Source: Chloroflexia bacterium
Lineage (GTDB): Bacteria > Chloroflexota > Chloroflexia > Thermomicrobiales > UBA6265
Length of the DNA stretch: 16,779 nucleotides
NCBI GenBank assembly: GCA_013696525.1
Contig: JACCYK010000545.1
Location: 1 to 16,779, forward strand
Direction of reading: 5' to 3'
Below the pieces are notes generated by a model. The model did no database searches. It worked only from the letters and a program-made list of their open reading frames with translations, and was not told where the DNA came from. Below, in pieces: positions 6,522 to 14,895 of the stretch. Within the stretch, counting starts at the first letter, position 1. Every line of letters starts with the position of its first letter. Made by a program: the position numbers and the translations under genes.

Positions 6522-8252
6522 ATGTCCCTCTTGAAGCGGTTCTTCGGCTACTACCGGCCCCATCGCGCCCTGTTCGCGCTCGATTTCTCGTGCGCGGTGG
6601 TGGCGGGCGTGCTCGAGCTGGCGTTTCCGATGGCGGTCCAGGTGTTCATCGACCGGTTGTTGCCCGGCCGGGATTGGAACCTGATCGGAATCGCCGCCGC
6701 CGGCTTGCTGGCGTTGTTTCTGCTCAACACCGGGCTCCTGATGGTCGTGACCTACTGGGGTCATGTGCTCGGGATCAATATCGAGACCGAGATGCGGCGC
6801 AAGAGCTTTGACCATCTGCAAAAACTCTCGTTCCGCTTCTACGACAATCAGAAGACGGGGCATCTGGTCGCCAGGGTCACCAAGGATTTGGAGGAGATCG
6901 GAGAGGTCGCCCACCACGGGCCGGAAGATGTCTTCATCGCGGTCATGACCTTCATCGGTGCGTTCGGCCTGATGTTCGTGGTGAACCCGAAGCTGGCGTT
7001 GATCACCGCTGCCATCGTGCCCGTCACCGGCTGGATCACGACCCGGTTTGGGGGCCGGATGACGCGCACCTGGCGGAGCCTGTTCAGCCGAGTGGGGGAG
7101 TTCAACGCCCGGATCGAGGACAACGTCGGCGGCATGCGGGTCGTTCAGGCCTTTGCCAACGAGGACCACGAGCGTGAGCTGTTCGCCTTGGACAACGATC
7201 GCTACCGGCAGACGAAGAAGGAAGCCTATCGGATCATGGCCACCAGCATGTCGCTGAGCTACCTGAGCATGCGGTTAACGTAATTGGTGGTGATGATTGC
7301 CGGCGCCTACTTTGTGCTGCACGGGGAGCTATCGACTGGCGGCTTTGTCGGCTTCCTGCTGCTGGTGGCCGTCTTCTTCCGGCCGGTGGAAAAGATCAAC
7401 TCGGTGCTGGAATCGTATCCGAAGGGGATAGCCGGCTTCCGCCGCTATGTCGAGCTGCTCGACATTGAGCCGGACATCGTGGACGCGCCGGACGCGATCG
7501 AAGTGGCGAATGTGCGAGGCGACATCGAGTACCAGGACGTCGGCTTCGGCTATGGTGAACAGACGCGGGTCTTGGACGGGCTCAATTTGCGGATCAGGGC
7601 CGGGGAAACGGTGGCTTTTGTTGGTCCGTCGGGGGAGGGCAAGACGACGATCTCCTCGCTCCTGCCCCGGTTCTACGAGGTGACCGCGGGCCGGATCACG
7701 ATTGACGGCATTGACATCCGTCAGATCACGCTCGCGTCGCTGCGCCGCGAGATCGGTATCGTGCAGCAAGATGTCTTCCTGTTTGCCGGCACGTTCCGGG
7801 AGAATATCGCCTATGGGCGGCTCGACGCGAGTGAAGCCGAGATTCGCGAGGCGGCGCGACGGGCGAAGCTCGATGAGGTCATCGCCGGCCTGCCGGCCGG
7901 GCTCGACACGCTCATTGGCGAGCGCGGGGTGAAGCTTTCCGGGGGGCAAAAGCAGCGGCTGGCGATCGCCCGCATGTTCCTCAAGTATCCGCCGATCCTG
8001 ATCCTGGACGAAGCGACCTCGGCGCTCGACACCGAGACGGAACGGGCGATCCAGCAGTCGCTGGCGGAGTTGGCGGTGGGCCGGACGACGCTGGTGATCG
8101 CGCACCGGCTGGCGACGATCCAGAACGCGGACCGGATCGTGGTGGTCGATGAGAACGGCGTGGCGGAGCAGGGCCGGCACCACGAGTTGATCGCCGGCAA
8201 GGGGATCTATCGCCGCTTGCATGAAGCGCAGTTCGGACCGGTCGCGGTCTAA
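6522..8252 (+). pseudogene. ABC exporter (half-transporter, MsbA/LmrA type) interrupted by an in-frame TAA
   Basis: Read through position 7281-7283, this is one 576-codon ABC exporter of normal family length. It has an N-terminal transmembrane domain (about residues 10-320) and a nucleotide-binding domain with Walker A GPSGEGKT (about 368-375), Q-loop QQDVFLF, signature LSGGQ (about 472-476), Walker B ILILDEATSALD (from about 492) and the switch His in IAHRL. It would act as a homodimer exporting lipid, drug or peptide substrates. The TAA at codon 254 falls inside the fifth membrane segment region, between LSYLSMRLT and LVVMIAGAYF, with no change of frame. A C-to-T change from CAA (Gln) would explain it. 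The ATG at 6522 fits the family N-terminus (MSLLKRFFGYYRPHR) though no clear ribosome binding site precedes it. Either a recent pseudogene or a base-call error; the downstream half alone could not form a full exporter. Confidence 0.85.
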
Positions 8253-8285
8253 ACCGCTCACCTGGCGCTTCCTCCGGCGCCCGTC

Positions 8286-8762
8286 TCATTTCGATGGACC
8301 GCGGCCGATCGTAGCTGCCGGACCCCGGTTCTCCTCATCGGCGGCGATCTCGGTGCGTCGCTCCTCGTCGGTCAGGGCGCCTGGCGGCAGCGGGAAGGAT
8401 GCGGTGCTGGGGTCCGAGTCGCGAAGGTCAGCCGTTCCGAGGTCACAATCCGTCAGATCGGCGCCGGTCAGGTTTGCTCCTTGCATCCGGGCGCTCTGGA
8501 GGTTCGCTCCGGCCAGATTGGTGTGGCGAAGATCGGCATGCTCGAGATTGGCGCCGGCCAGATTGGTATGACTGAGCGAGGCGCCCGTGAGGTTGCCATG
8601 GGTGAGATCAACGCCGTGCAGGTCGGCATCGTCCAGGTTGGTGTTGCGCATCGTCGCATGGCGGAGGGTCGTCTCGGACAGATCGGCGCCGGATAGATCG
8701 TTGTCTGACAGGTTGACGCTGGCGAGATTCTTTTTAGCGTAGGTGGTCTTTGGCTTGGGCAT
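8286..8762 (-). CDS. Pentapeptide-repeat protein
   Basis: A 158-residue protein made largely of A(D/N)LXX-type pentapeptides from about residue 12 to 114 (for example GADLS, HADLR, GANLT), about 20 repeats. These fold into a right-handed quadrilateral beta-helix of about five coils. A short Lys-rich head (MPKPKTTYAKK) and a low-repeat, acidic and Pro-containing tail (about 115-158) flank it. The ATG at 8760-8762 has GAGGAGAG seven nt upstream. Some family members mimic DNA and protect gyrase (Qnr, MfpA), but most have no known role and this one lacks evidence for either. It is convergent with the ABC exporter gene, with 33 nt between stops, and stands alone on its strand. Confidence 0.9.
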   Translation of the reverse strand: MPKPKTTYAKKNLASVNLSDNDLSGADLSETTLRHATMRNTNLDDADLHGVDLTHGNLTGASLSHTNLAGANLEHADLRHTNLAGANLQSARMQGANLTGADLTDCDLGTADLRDSDPSTASFPLPPGALTDEERRTEIAADEENRGPAATIGRGPSK

Positions 8763-9083
8763 AGATGCTCTCTCCTCAGGCGTTGGGATAACGTCCGTAG
8801 CGACCGCCCCACAACCCGGAGACGCATGCTATGAGCCACGGCTTCCCGGACCACGGTCGCATTCGGGCGCAACGCCAACGTCGCAAGCGCCATGGCAAGT
8901 GAACGTACATACTTGCAGCGTGGCCGGATCAGGGCCATTATACGTCCAAGCGACCGCCGGAACGCTCGCCCTTGCCGTTCGTTTGGCGCGGGCCCCGTCC
9001 GCTGGGCTCGAGCCTCGCCACCGCGGTCAACTCGGGCCGGCGCTATCAGTACGATCTCGATGCACTGCATCTCGGAGGCTGTC
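8763..9083. promoter_or_regulatory. Divergent intergenic region with a candidate promoter and a 22-nt inverted repeat
   Basis: This 321-nt stretch separates the minus-strand pentapeptide gene and the plus-strand VOC gene. It contains a perfect TATAAT on the minus strand (8942 to 8937) but a poor -35, and an inverted repeat GCAAGT (8895-8900) / ACTTGC (8911-8916) with a 10-nt spacer. The repeat would lie just downstream of a start site driven by that -10, as a repressor site often does. Open frames crossing the region on both strands have no ribosome binding site or family features. No RNA gene was recognised. Confidence 0.35.
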
Positions 9084-9587
9084 ATGACGACGCATCGTTC
9101 GGCCCCGGCGGGCACCCGGATCGGCCATATTCACCTGAAAGTCGCGGACCTCGACCGGGCGATCGCCTTCTATCGAGACCTGCTCGGCTTCGACCTGCAG
9201 GCGCGGATGGGCGACACCGCCGCCTTTCTCTCGGCGGGCGGCTACCACCATCATATCGGCCTGAACACCTGGGAGAGCAAGGACGGGCCACCGCCGGCGC
9301 CAAGGACGACCGGGCTGTACCACTTCGCGATCAACTACCCGACCCGCCGCGACCTTGCGGTTGCCTTCAAACGGCTGGTCGATCAGGGCTGGCCGATCGG
9401 CGGCGCCTCGGATCACGGGGCGCACGAAGCGATCTACCTGGCCGATCCGGACGGAAATGGCATCGAGCTGGCCTGGGACCGGCCACGCGACGAGTGGCCG
9501 GCGGCGAACGCGATGTATACGCGGGCGCTCGATTTTGACGGGCTGATGGAGGAGCTCGATTCGGCAGCCGTGTCACCGGGAGTCTAG
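9084..9587 (+). CDS. VOC (glyoxalase/bleomycin-resistance/extradiol dioxygenase fold) protein
   Basis: A 167-residue protein with the two beta-alpha-beta-beta-beta modules of the vicinal oxygen chelate fold: GHIHLKVADLDRAIAFYRDLLGF at the start and YLADPDGNGIELAWDRP at the end. Likely metal ligands are His15 or His17, the LYHFAI His at residue 80 and Glu128 in GIELAW. The closest type by pattern is the CatE-like/glyoxalase group, but it is about half the length of two-unit CatE proteins. The reaction cannot be told: lyase, dioxygenase, isomerase or resistance binding are all possible. The ATG at 9084 has GGAGG five nt upstream; an open frame running upstream from there lacks support. It is followed after 65 nt by the DoxX-family gene on the same strand. 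Confidence 0.88.
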   Translation: MTTHRSAPAGTRIGHIHLKVADLDRAIAFYRDLLGFDLQARMGDTAAFLSAGGYHHHIGLNTWESKDGPPPAPRTTGLYHFAINYPTRRDLAVAFKRLVDQGWPIGGASDHGAHEAIYLADPDGNGIELAWDRPRDEWPAANAMYTRALDFDGLMEELDSAAVSPGV

Positions 9588-9652
9588 GTATCAAGTTTGC
9601 TATCGGTCTTGCAACCGTCGGGACGGACAACTCGTGAAGGGGAAGCAAAGCA

Positions 9653-10104
9653 ATGAACGCGAACGCGACCTTGGCGTATGGATCACGGCCGTACGGAATC
9701 GCCCTGATCCGGATCGTGGTTGGGCTGACCTTTTCATGCACGGGCAGCAAATGTTGTTTGAGATGGGTATCGGCGGGGTCGAGGGGTTCTTTGGTTCGCT
9801 GGGCATCCCGGCGCCGGCCCTGGCGGCGGTGGTTGTCAGCGTCCTGGAAACGGTCGGTGGCCTGGCCCTGATCCTGGGCGTGCTGACACGGGTGTTCGGC
9901 GTCTTGCTGATGATCGACATGCTGGTCGCGTTCTTCGTCGTCCATCTCCAGAACGGGTTTTTCGTGAGCCCAAACAACGGCGTCGAGCTCGTCTTGCTCT
10001 TGGGCGCCTCGGCGCTCGGCCTCGCCATGACCGGACCCGGCGCCCTGTCGGTGGACGAGGTGTTGCCGTTTGAACGCAGGTTCACCGAGGCGCGAGTCGC
10101 CTGA
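9653..10104 (+). pseudogene. DoxX-family membrane protein with a one-base frameshift
   Basis: The N-terminus (MNANATLAYGSRPYGIALIRIVVGLTF) starts at ATG 9653 behind GAAGGGGAAG, but the rest of the protein (FMHGQQMLFEMGIGGVEGFFGSLGIPAP and three further membrane segments) is in another frame. Adding one T to the TTTT run at 9731-9734 joins them as GLTFFMHGQQ, the usual DoxX sequence, and gives a 150-residue protein of normal length with about four membrane segments. DoxX proteins are small membrane proteins linked to thiol and redox balance or quinone-dependent oxidation. Homopolymer deletion is a typical sequencing error but is also a common natural mutation. A separate ATG-led frame from 9634 gives an intact C-terminal part but lacks the family's first helix, so it is unlikely to be the true start. 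Confidence 0.85.
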
Positions 10105-10132
10105 CGACGCCCAACGCCGTCCCCGTGGGAAC

Positions 10133-10152
10133 CGCGGCACGTCGTTGCCGCG
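10133..10152. terminator. Possible bidirectional terminator between convergent genes
   Basis: A perfect 7-bp stem (CGCGGCA / TGCCGCG, loop CGTCGT) lies between the DoxX stop (10104) and the kinase stop (10157), 4 nt from the latter. It is followed by ATTATCAC on the plus strand and by a mixed sequence on the minus strand, with no real T-run. Location between convergent genes is right for a terminator; the structure is weak. Confidence 0.4.
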
Positions 10153-10156
10153 ATTA

Positions 10157-11512
10157 TCACAGCATCGCGAGCACGCCGGCGGTGAAACTGTCGCCGAGGC
10201 CGATGGTCGTCGCCGGGTGCGACACCGCCAACGTGGGGATAAAGACCAGCCAGAGGTCCGCCTGGCGAGACACGCCGTCGATCCATTTCTGATGACTGGC
10301 GAGTGTCCGCTCAAATTCAAGTCCGGTCGCGCAAGATTCATCCGGCGCGAGCGTCTGGCGCAGATCGGCCGGGGACGGGAAATCCCCGCGGCGAGCAAAG
10401 GTGCCGCTGACCAGCGAGCCGTAGAGGAGGGCATCCTGCTCGGTGATTGGGTCGTCCGGCGTCAAGCTCAGGCAATAGAGCTGGGTGTGCAGGCTTAGCC
10501 GGGGAACGCGAAGCCGGGAACGCAACTCGGCCAGCACGCTCACGGTTGCTTCGGCACCCGCCGGTGTCCGAGTATCCCTGAGTGACAGGATGCTCGACAG
10601 CTCGTCGGCGTTCAACCCGATCGAGTCAACCTCGGGAGCCAGCCGTTCGAGGACCGTCGCCAGCACTTTGGCGCCGGGCATCGCGGCCAGCTCGAGATGG
10701 ACCCGCGGGGCCGCTGCCCGCTGTCGCCACCGGCGGATGGCGGTGACTGTTTCGTCGATCCGGGCGTTGCACATTGTGACATCGGCGACCTGGCTGTAGC
10801 CAGAGACGAGCGCCCATTGGACGCGATGTGCGGGGTCGCCCACGGCGTCGATATAGTGCGGATCGATGGGGTGCCGAAAATTCACCGGATCGAGCGCCAC
10901 GATGACCCGGTTGGCCCGCGGGGCGACGACGGTCTCGGTCGCGAGCGACACGGTCATTCCCGCCTGAAACTCGAAGATGAAGTGCTCCATCAGCGGGTCC
11001 TCGGGACGCATCGCGGATCGTGGTGTTTCCAGGCCGCTAGCGCGGGGGATCGCCACGCGCCCCGAATTGTCGATGAGCGCCGCCTGCTCGGCCGGGAGGG
11101 TGGTGACGTGCAGCATGGTCGAAAAGCCCAGACTGGCCAAGGTATTTGCGCCGCGGACGCCGGTGCCGCCAACCTGTGATCGTCCCCGGAAGTGAGCGCT
11201 GATCCAATCCCCTAACCGAGGGTCGGCGATCCAGATTTCGCCGCCCTCACCGGAGCGGACGAAGTCAAGCAAGCGGGACAGCAGCTCGGCGGGCGTTCGC
11301 GGCCGATCGCGGAGCGAAGTGTCGGGCCCGGCGCCTTCGCGTCGAGCGAGCGAACCCAAGGTGTGGCCATCCAGGCTGACTATGCGATCGATGCTGTTGG
11401 TGAAGCCGAAGGCGAGGCGCCAGGGCGACGGTGCCGCGGCAGCGGCGGCGGCCCGCGCTTCGGCGGCGTTCAGGGCGGCGAGATACCGGCGCTGCCAATA
11501 AGCGCGGCGCAT
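10157..11512 (-). CDS. ADP-dependent phosphofructokinase/glucokinase family sugar kinase
   Basis: A 451-residue protein, longer than PfkB/ribokinases (about 300) and equal to the ADP-dependent glucokinase/phosphofructokinase family of the ribokinase superfamily. Marks seen: GFTNSID at 36-42, the glycine-rich sugar-site segment GGTGVRGAN at 115-123, ALVSGYSQV at about 234-242, HLE at 272-274, GLNADEL at 299-305 (the family's GxNExE-like nucleotide region) and the C-terminal GLGDSF at 438-443 with the catalytic base Asp441. The family transfers phosphate from ADP to glucose, fructose 6-phosphate or, in some members, other sugars or nucleosides; it is best known from archaea and is scattered in bacteria. 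The ATG starts 6 nt after the permease stop, with GAAGGG as ribosome binding site, so it is the distal gene of the importer 2 operon. Phosphoryl donor and sugar are inferred from family, not shown. Confidence 0.78.
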   Translation of the reverse strand: MRRAYWQRRYLAALNAAEARAAAAAAAPSPWRLAFGFTNSIDRIVSLDGHTLGSLARREGAGPDTSLRDRPRTPAELLSRLLDFVRSGEGGEIWIADPRLGDWISAHFRGRSQVGGTGVRGANTLASLGFSTMLHVTTLPAEQAALIDNSGRVAIPRASGLETPRSAMRPEDPLMEHFIFEFQAGMTVSLATETVVAPRANRVIVALDPVNFRHPIDPHYIDAVGDPAHRVQWALVSGYSQVADVTMCNARIDETVTAIRRWRQRAAAPRVHLELAAMPGAKVLATVLERLAPEVDSIGLNADELSSILSLRDTRTPAGAEATVSVLAELRSRLRVPRLSLHTQLYCLSLTPDDPITEQDALLYGSLVSGTFARRGDFPSPADLRQTLAPDESCATGLEFERTLASHQKWIDGVSRQADLWLVFIPTLAVSHPATTIGLGDSFTAGVLAML

Positions 11513-11518
11513 CCGTGG

Positions 11519-12439
11519 CTAGCCCTTCAAGGCGCCGGCGGTCAGGCCGCGCACGATCCATCGTTGGCAAATGAGGACGAGGATGACGAGCGGCATGGTG
11601 ACGATGACCGAGGCGGCCGCGATGTCGCCCCACGGGATGGCGTACATCGCCGGCAGCAGGGCGATCCCGACCGGGATCGTCTGGTGCTCGATCGACGAGG
11701 TGTAGGTCAGGGCGAAGAGAAACTCGTTCCAGGCGGTGATAAAGACGAGAATGGCGGTGGTGAAGAGGCCCGGGGCGGACAGGGGCAGGATGACGCGAAC
11801 GAGGGCGCCGAGGCGGGTGCTGCCGTCCGTTTGCGATGCCTGTTCGAGCTCGGCCGGCACGCCGCGAAAGAAGCTGGCCAGGATCCAGATCGCCAGCGGC
11901 AAGGCAAAGGTGTTGTAGGGAATCACCAGGCCGGCGTAGGTATTGAGCAGGCCGAGCTGTTGCAGCATCGTGTAGATCGAGGCAACGACCGAGATTTGCG
12001 GGAACATGCTGACCGCGAGCACGCCGAGCAGGATCGGCACCCGGCCGGGAAAGGTCAACCGGCCGAGAGCATAACCGGCAATGGTGCCCAGCAAGAGGCA
12101 GACGATCGTGGTCGCCACCGAGACGATCAGGCTGTTGAGGATGTATCGATAGAAGGGGCGGCCGCTGACGATATTGACATAATGACTCCAGGTCGGCTCG
12201 GAGGGCAAGATTGGCGGCAGGGTCGCCAGGTCGCGGTCGAGCTTGAACGAGGTGATGACCACCCACAAGAACGGCCCAACCGACCAGATCACGATCAGCC
12301 CGATCGCCAGCCAGAAGAGCCAGGAGCCGAGTAGACGCTTGGTCCGGCGCCGGCTCCGCACGCGGCCGCTCTCGGCCGGGGCCGGGACGAGGCGTGGCCT
12401 CGCGGTCGATGTCAATCGGGTATCGGTTTGGGTTGCCAT
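11519..12439 (-). CDS. Sugar ABC importer permease, MalG-like (CUT1 family)
   Basis: A 306-residue permease with a Thr/Arg-rich cytosolic head of about 35 residues, then about six membrane segments beginning at LLGSWLFWLAIGLIVIWSVG. The EAA loop is ELEQASQTDGSTRLGALVRV followed by ILPLSAP, slightly off consensus (EQAS for EAAR). The C-terminus WIVRGLTAGALKG is typical of MalG-type proteins. It starts 8 nt after the upstream permease and ends 6 nt before the kinase start, so it is translated as part of the same message. It forms the second half of the importer 2 channel; no ATPase is encoded in the operon. Confidence 0.93.
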   Translation of the reverse strand: MATQTDTRLTSTARPRLVPAPAESGRVRSRRRTKRLLGSWLFWLAIGLIVIWSVGPFLWVVITSFKLDRDLATLPPILPSEPTWSHYVNIVSGRPFYRYILNSLIVSVATTIVCLLLGTIAGYALGRLTFPGRVPILLGVLAVSMFPQISVVASIYTMLQQLGLLNTYAGLVIPYNTFALPLAIWILASFFRGVPAELEQASQTDGSTRLGALVRVILPLSAPGLFTTAILVFITAWNEFLFALTYTSSIEHQTIPVGIALLPAMYAIPWGDIAAASVIVTMPLVILVLICQRWIVRGLTAGALKG

Positions 12440-12447
12440 GCCATGCC

Positions 12448-13344
12448 TTAGCCGACCTCCAGCTTATCGCGGAGGAAAAAGAGGAAGCCGGCGCTGAGCA
12501 GGAGGACGGAGACAAACATCGCCACCGCCAAGGCCGAGCCATAGCCAAACTGCGTCGCCGAGAAGAAGACTTTGTAGGTCAGGGTGGAGAGCACTTCGGT
12601 GGAATCGGCCGGACCGCCGCCGGTCATGACGTAGATTACGTCGAAGACGCGGAAGGCATCGAGCGTCCGCAGCAGCATGGCGACGAGCAACACGGGGGCG
12701 ATCATCGGCAGGGTGATATGCAGCAAGCGGTCAAGGAAGCTGGCGCCGTCGATGGCGGCCGCTTCGTACAGCTCGCCGGGGATCGTCTGCAAGCCGGCGA
12801 GGAGGATGAGCGCCATGAAGGGCGTCGTCTTCCAGATGTCGACGATGGCGGCGACGTTGATCGCCAGGCCGGGGTTGCCGAGCCAGTTCTGATCGGCTGA
12901 CATGATCCGGGTCGAGGTCAGCAGATAGTTGGCGAGCCCGGCATCGGTGTTGAAGATGAGACCCCACAGCCGGGAAGAGACGACGGTCGGGATCGCCCAC
13001 GGGATCAGCACCGCGGCCCGGACGAGGCCCCGGCCCCGGAAGTCGCGGTTGAGGGCGGTGGCGATCGCGAAGCCGAGGATGGTCTCGAATAGCACGGTCA
13101 CCACGGTGAAATAGACGGTGTTGGTCCAGGCGTTCCAGAACCCATCGTCCTGGATGAGCCGGCGGAAGTTGCCCAGCCCGATGAAGGTCGAATCGGGCAG
13201 GATCAGGGAGGCGCGGTGCAGGCTGGTCCAGATCGTCTGCAAGAACGGATAGAGCGCGATCAGGCCGATGGCGAGCAAGGACGGCGCCAACAGCAGGTAG
13301 GGGAATGCGTACTGGCGGATGAATTGGCGAGCGTGGGCCATCAC
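12448..13344 (-). CDS. Sugar ABC importer permease, MalF-like (CUT1 family)
   Basis: A permease of about 298 residues with a first membrane segment at FPYLLLAPSLLAIGLIALYPF and the EAA loop ELYEAAAIDGASFLDRLLHI followed by TLPMIAP. The end FLFFLRDKLEVG is normal for MalF-type proteins. The GTG at 13342-13344 is preferred: AGAGGG lies 9 nt upstream, and the N-terminus then matches family length. An ATG one codon later is also possible. A longer version from a TTG at 13404 would begin inside the hairpin at 13395-13425 and is rejected. It works with the 11519-12439 permease and the binding protein 13443-14756. Confidence 0.9.
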   Translation of the reverse strand: MMAHARQFIRQYAFPYLLLAPSLLAIGLIALYPFLQTIWTSLHRASLILPDSTFIGLGNFRRLIQDDGFWNAWTNTVYFTVVTVLFETILGFAIATALNRDFRGRGLVRAAVLIPWAIPTVVSSRLWGLIFNTDAGLANYLLTSTRIMSADQNWLGNPGLAINVAAIVDIWKTTPFMALILLAGLQTIPGELYEAAAIDGASFLDRLLHITLPMIAPVLLVAMLLRTLDAFRVFDVIYVMTGGGPADSTEVLSTLTYKVFFSATQFGYGSALAVAMFVSVLLLSAGFLFFLRDKLEVG

Positions 13345-13394
13345 CGGGTTGAACCCTCTGTCGTCGACGAGACGATCCGGCATCAGTCTCGGGG

Positions 13395-13425
13395 GAGCGG
13401 CCAAGCGCGGGAGGCTTGGCCGCTC
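13395..13425 (-). promoter_or_regulatory. Perfect 12-bp hairpin between binding-protein and permease genes
   Basis: GAGCGGCCAAGC (13395-13406) and GCTTGGCCGCTC (13414-13425) form a perfect stem with a 7-nt loop, 17 nt after the binding-protein stop and before the permease start. On the minus strand it is followed by CCCCCGAGACTG, not a T-run. As at 3601-3635, this is the place where binding-protein operons often carry a stem-loop that protects the upstream mRNA from 3' decay or causes partial termination. Structure is seen directly; role is inferred. Confidence 0.72.
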
Positions 13426-13442
13426 TTGAGGCGCGCGCCGGC

Positions 13443-14756
13443 CTAGCCGATAATGAAGGTAATCTCCTCGGCCAGACTATCCAGGGCTTCTTGGGGCGGC
13501 GTCTGATTGGTGAGCGCGCCGGAGATGGCCGACTGGATGGCGAGGCTGATTTGCGGGTAGGCGGGGTGGACCGGGCGCGGGATGGCGCCGGTGAAGACAT
13601 CCCGGAGGCCGACCATGAACGGGTTCTGCTCGCCCAGCTCGGCGTCCTCGTAGACGGCTTGGCGGGTGGGGGCGACGCCGACCTGGAGGGCGAGCGTCTT
13701 CTGCGCTTCTGGCCCGGAGAGGAATTGCAGCAATTGGAACGCCTCTTCCGGGTGGGCGCTGGTGGCGTTGAGGCCGAACTGATAGCCGCCCAACGTGGCG
13801 GCGTTCTCGCCGTCGGCGAACATCGGCAGCGGCTGATAGCCGATCTGGTCGACGACCCGCGACTCGTCGGGATTTTGGGCGATGGCGTACACGTACGACC
13901 AGTTGCGAAGGAAGACGCCGTTGCCGGCGGTGAAGGGGAGGCGGCTCGGCTCCTCGTCGTAGGTGAGGACTGCCTCCGGCGTGATCTGATGGGTGTAGAT
14001 GAGGTCCTGCATGAGCTGCAAGGCGCTGACCGCGGCCTCGCTGTTGACGGTGACCTCGCCTTCGGTGAGGACCCGGCCCCCGGCCGAGCCGAGGAACTCG
14101 ACCCAGTCGCAGACCAGCACCTCGGCTTGCCGGGCCTGCCAGAGGAAGCCGAGCAGCTCCGGGTTCTCCTCCGCCGCCATGACCTCGGTCGCGGCGCCGA
14201 TCAGGTCGTCCCAGGTCGCCGGGGCGTCGAGGCCGTGGGCGTCGAGGAGATCGGATCGGTAGTAGAGGAAGCCGGCATCGACGAACCAGGGCCAGCCGAC
14301 CAGTTGATCTTGGTAGGTACAGGCTTCGATCAGACCGGGGAAGTATTCGGCCGTTTCGGTCTCGCCGACGCCGAACTGCTCAAGCGGGGCCGACAGCCCG
14401 GCGGCGCCGAACTCGGCGATCCAAATGATGTCCTGGGTGAAGACATCGGGCTCGCCGTTTTGGGCATTGAGGCTGGTGACGAGGTATTGATGGATCTCGG
14501 TACTGTTGTTGGGGGTTGGCAGCTCGATGTAGCGGACGGTGATGTTCGAGTTTTCCTCCTCGAACTGAGCCAGCAGGGCCGGCATCGGATCGTCGCCGAA
14601 GATGCGGATGCCGGCAAAGCTGATCTCGACCTGATCTTGGGCGATCACGGCCGGTGCCTGGCGGCTCAGGAGGATCGAGGCGATGCCGGCGCCGCCGGCT
14701 TTGAGCGCGGTCCGCCGCGAGAGGGCGGAACGGGAAGGGAGATTTCGATTCGACAT
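13443..14756 (-). CDS. Tat-exported sugar-binding protein of ABC importer 2 (trehalose/maltose-like)
   Basis: A 437-residue solute-binding protein. The N-terminus carries a twin-arginine-type signal (SRRTALKAGGAGIASILL, Arg-Arg near residues 14-15) and a likely cleavage near AVIAQ-DQ, so it is probably exported folded through Tat; no lipobox Cys is seen. The mature part has segments typical of trehalose/maltose and related glucoside binders: EPDVFTQDIIWIAEFGAAG, then QLVGWPWFVDAGFLYYRSDLL, then APATWDDL. This suggests, without proving, a glucose disaccharide or similar ligand. The ATG at 14754-14756 has GGAGGAG seven to eight nt upstream. The open frame continues to 15017, but that 87-residue extension overlaps the end of the sorC gene and has no signal sequence. 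It lies 139 nt after the SorC-family gene. Confidence 0.92.
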   Translation of the reverse strand: MSNRNLPSRSALSRRTALKAGGAGIASILLSRQAPAVIAQDQVEISFAGIRIFGDDPMPALLAQFEEENSNITVRYIELPTPNNSTEIHQYLVTSLNAQNGEPDVFTQDIIWIAEFGAAGLSAPLEQFGVGETETAEYFPGLIEACTYQDQLVGWPWFVDAGFLYYRSDLLDAHGLDAPATWDDLIGAATEVMAAEENPELLGFLWQARQAEVLVCDWVEFLGSAGGRVLTEGEVTVNSEAAVSALQLMQDLIYTHQITPEAVLTYDEEPSRLPFTAGNGVFLRNWSYVYAIAQNPDESRVVDQIGYQPLPMFADGENAATLGGYQFGLNATSAHPEEAFQLLQFLSGPEAQKTLALQVGVAPTRQAVYEDAELGEQNPFMVGLRDVFTGAIPRPVHPAYPQISLAIQSAISGALTNQTPPQEALDSLAEEITFIIG

Positions 14757-14895
14757 TGGTTGTCTCCTCCGCGTAGGGCCAGTCACGGCCGGATAATTCC
14801 GAACCCTGACCGGCAATGCGTGACGCCAGCCTCGGCGAAGCGTCTTAGTGGAACGAATTCCCGCGTGCGGTCGCACCTCCTTTCCTCGTCTCTCG

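Noticed and set aside
8253..8285. Weak GGCGC/GCGCC stem between the convergent exporter and pentapeptide genes
   Set aside because: It is only 5 bp with an 8-nt loop and no T-run on either side, so it is not supportable as a terminator.
9634..9730. Alternative DoxX start in the downstream frame
   Set aside because: It gives an Arg/Asp-rich N-terminus in place of the family's first membrane helix, which is clearly present in the other frame from 9653.
13345..13404. Longer start (TTG at 13404) for the MalF-like permease of importer 2
   Set aside because: It would begin within the perfect hairpin at 13395-13425, lacks a ribosome binding site and extends past the normal family N-terminus.
14757..14895. 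Possible riboswitch or leader peptide between sorC and the binding-protein gene
   Set aside because: No known riboswitch pattern, no terminator stem and no short frame with its own ribosome binding site was found.
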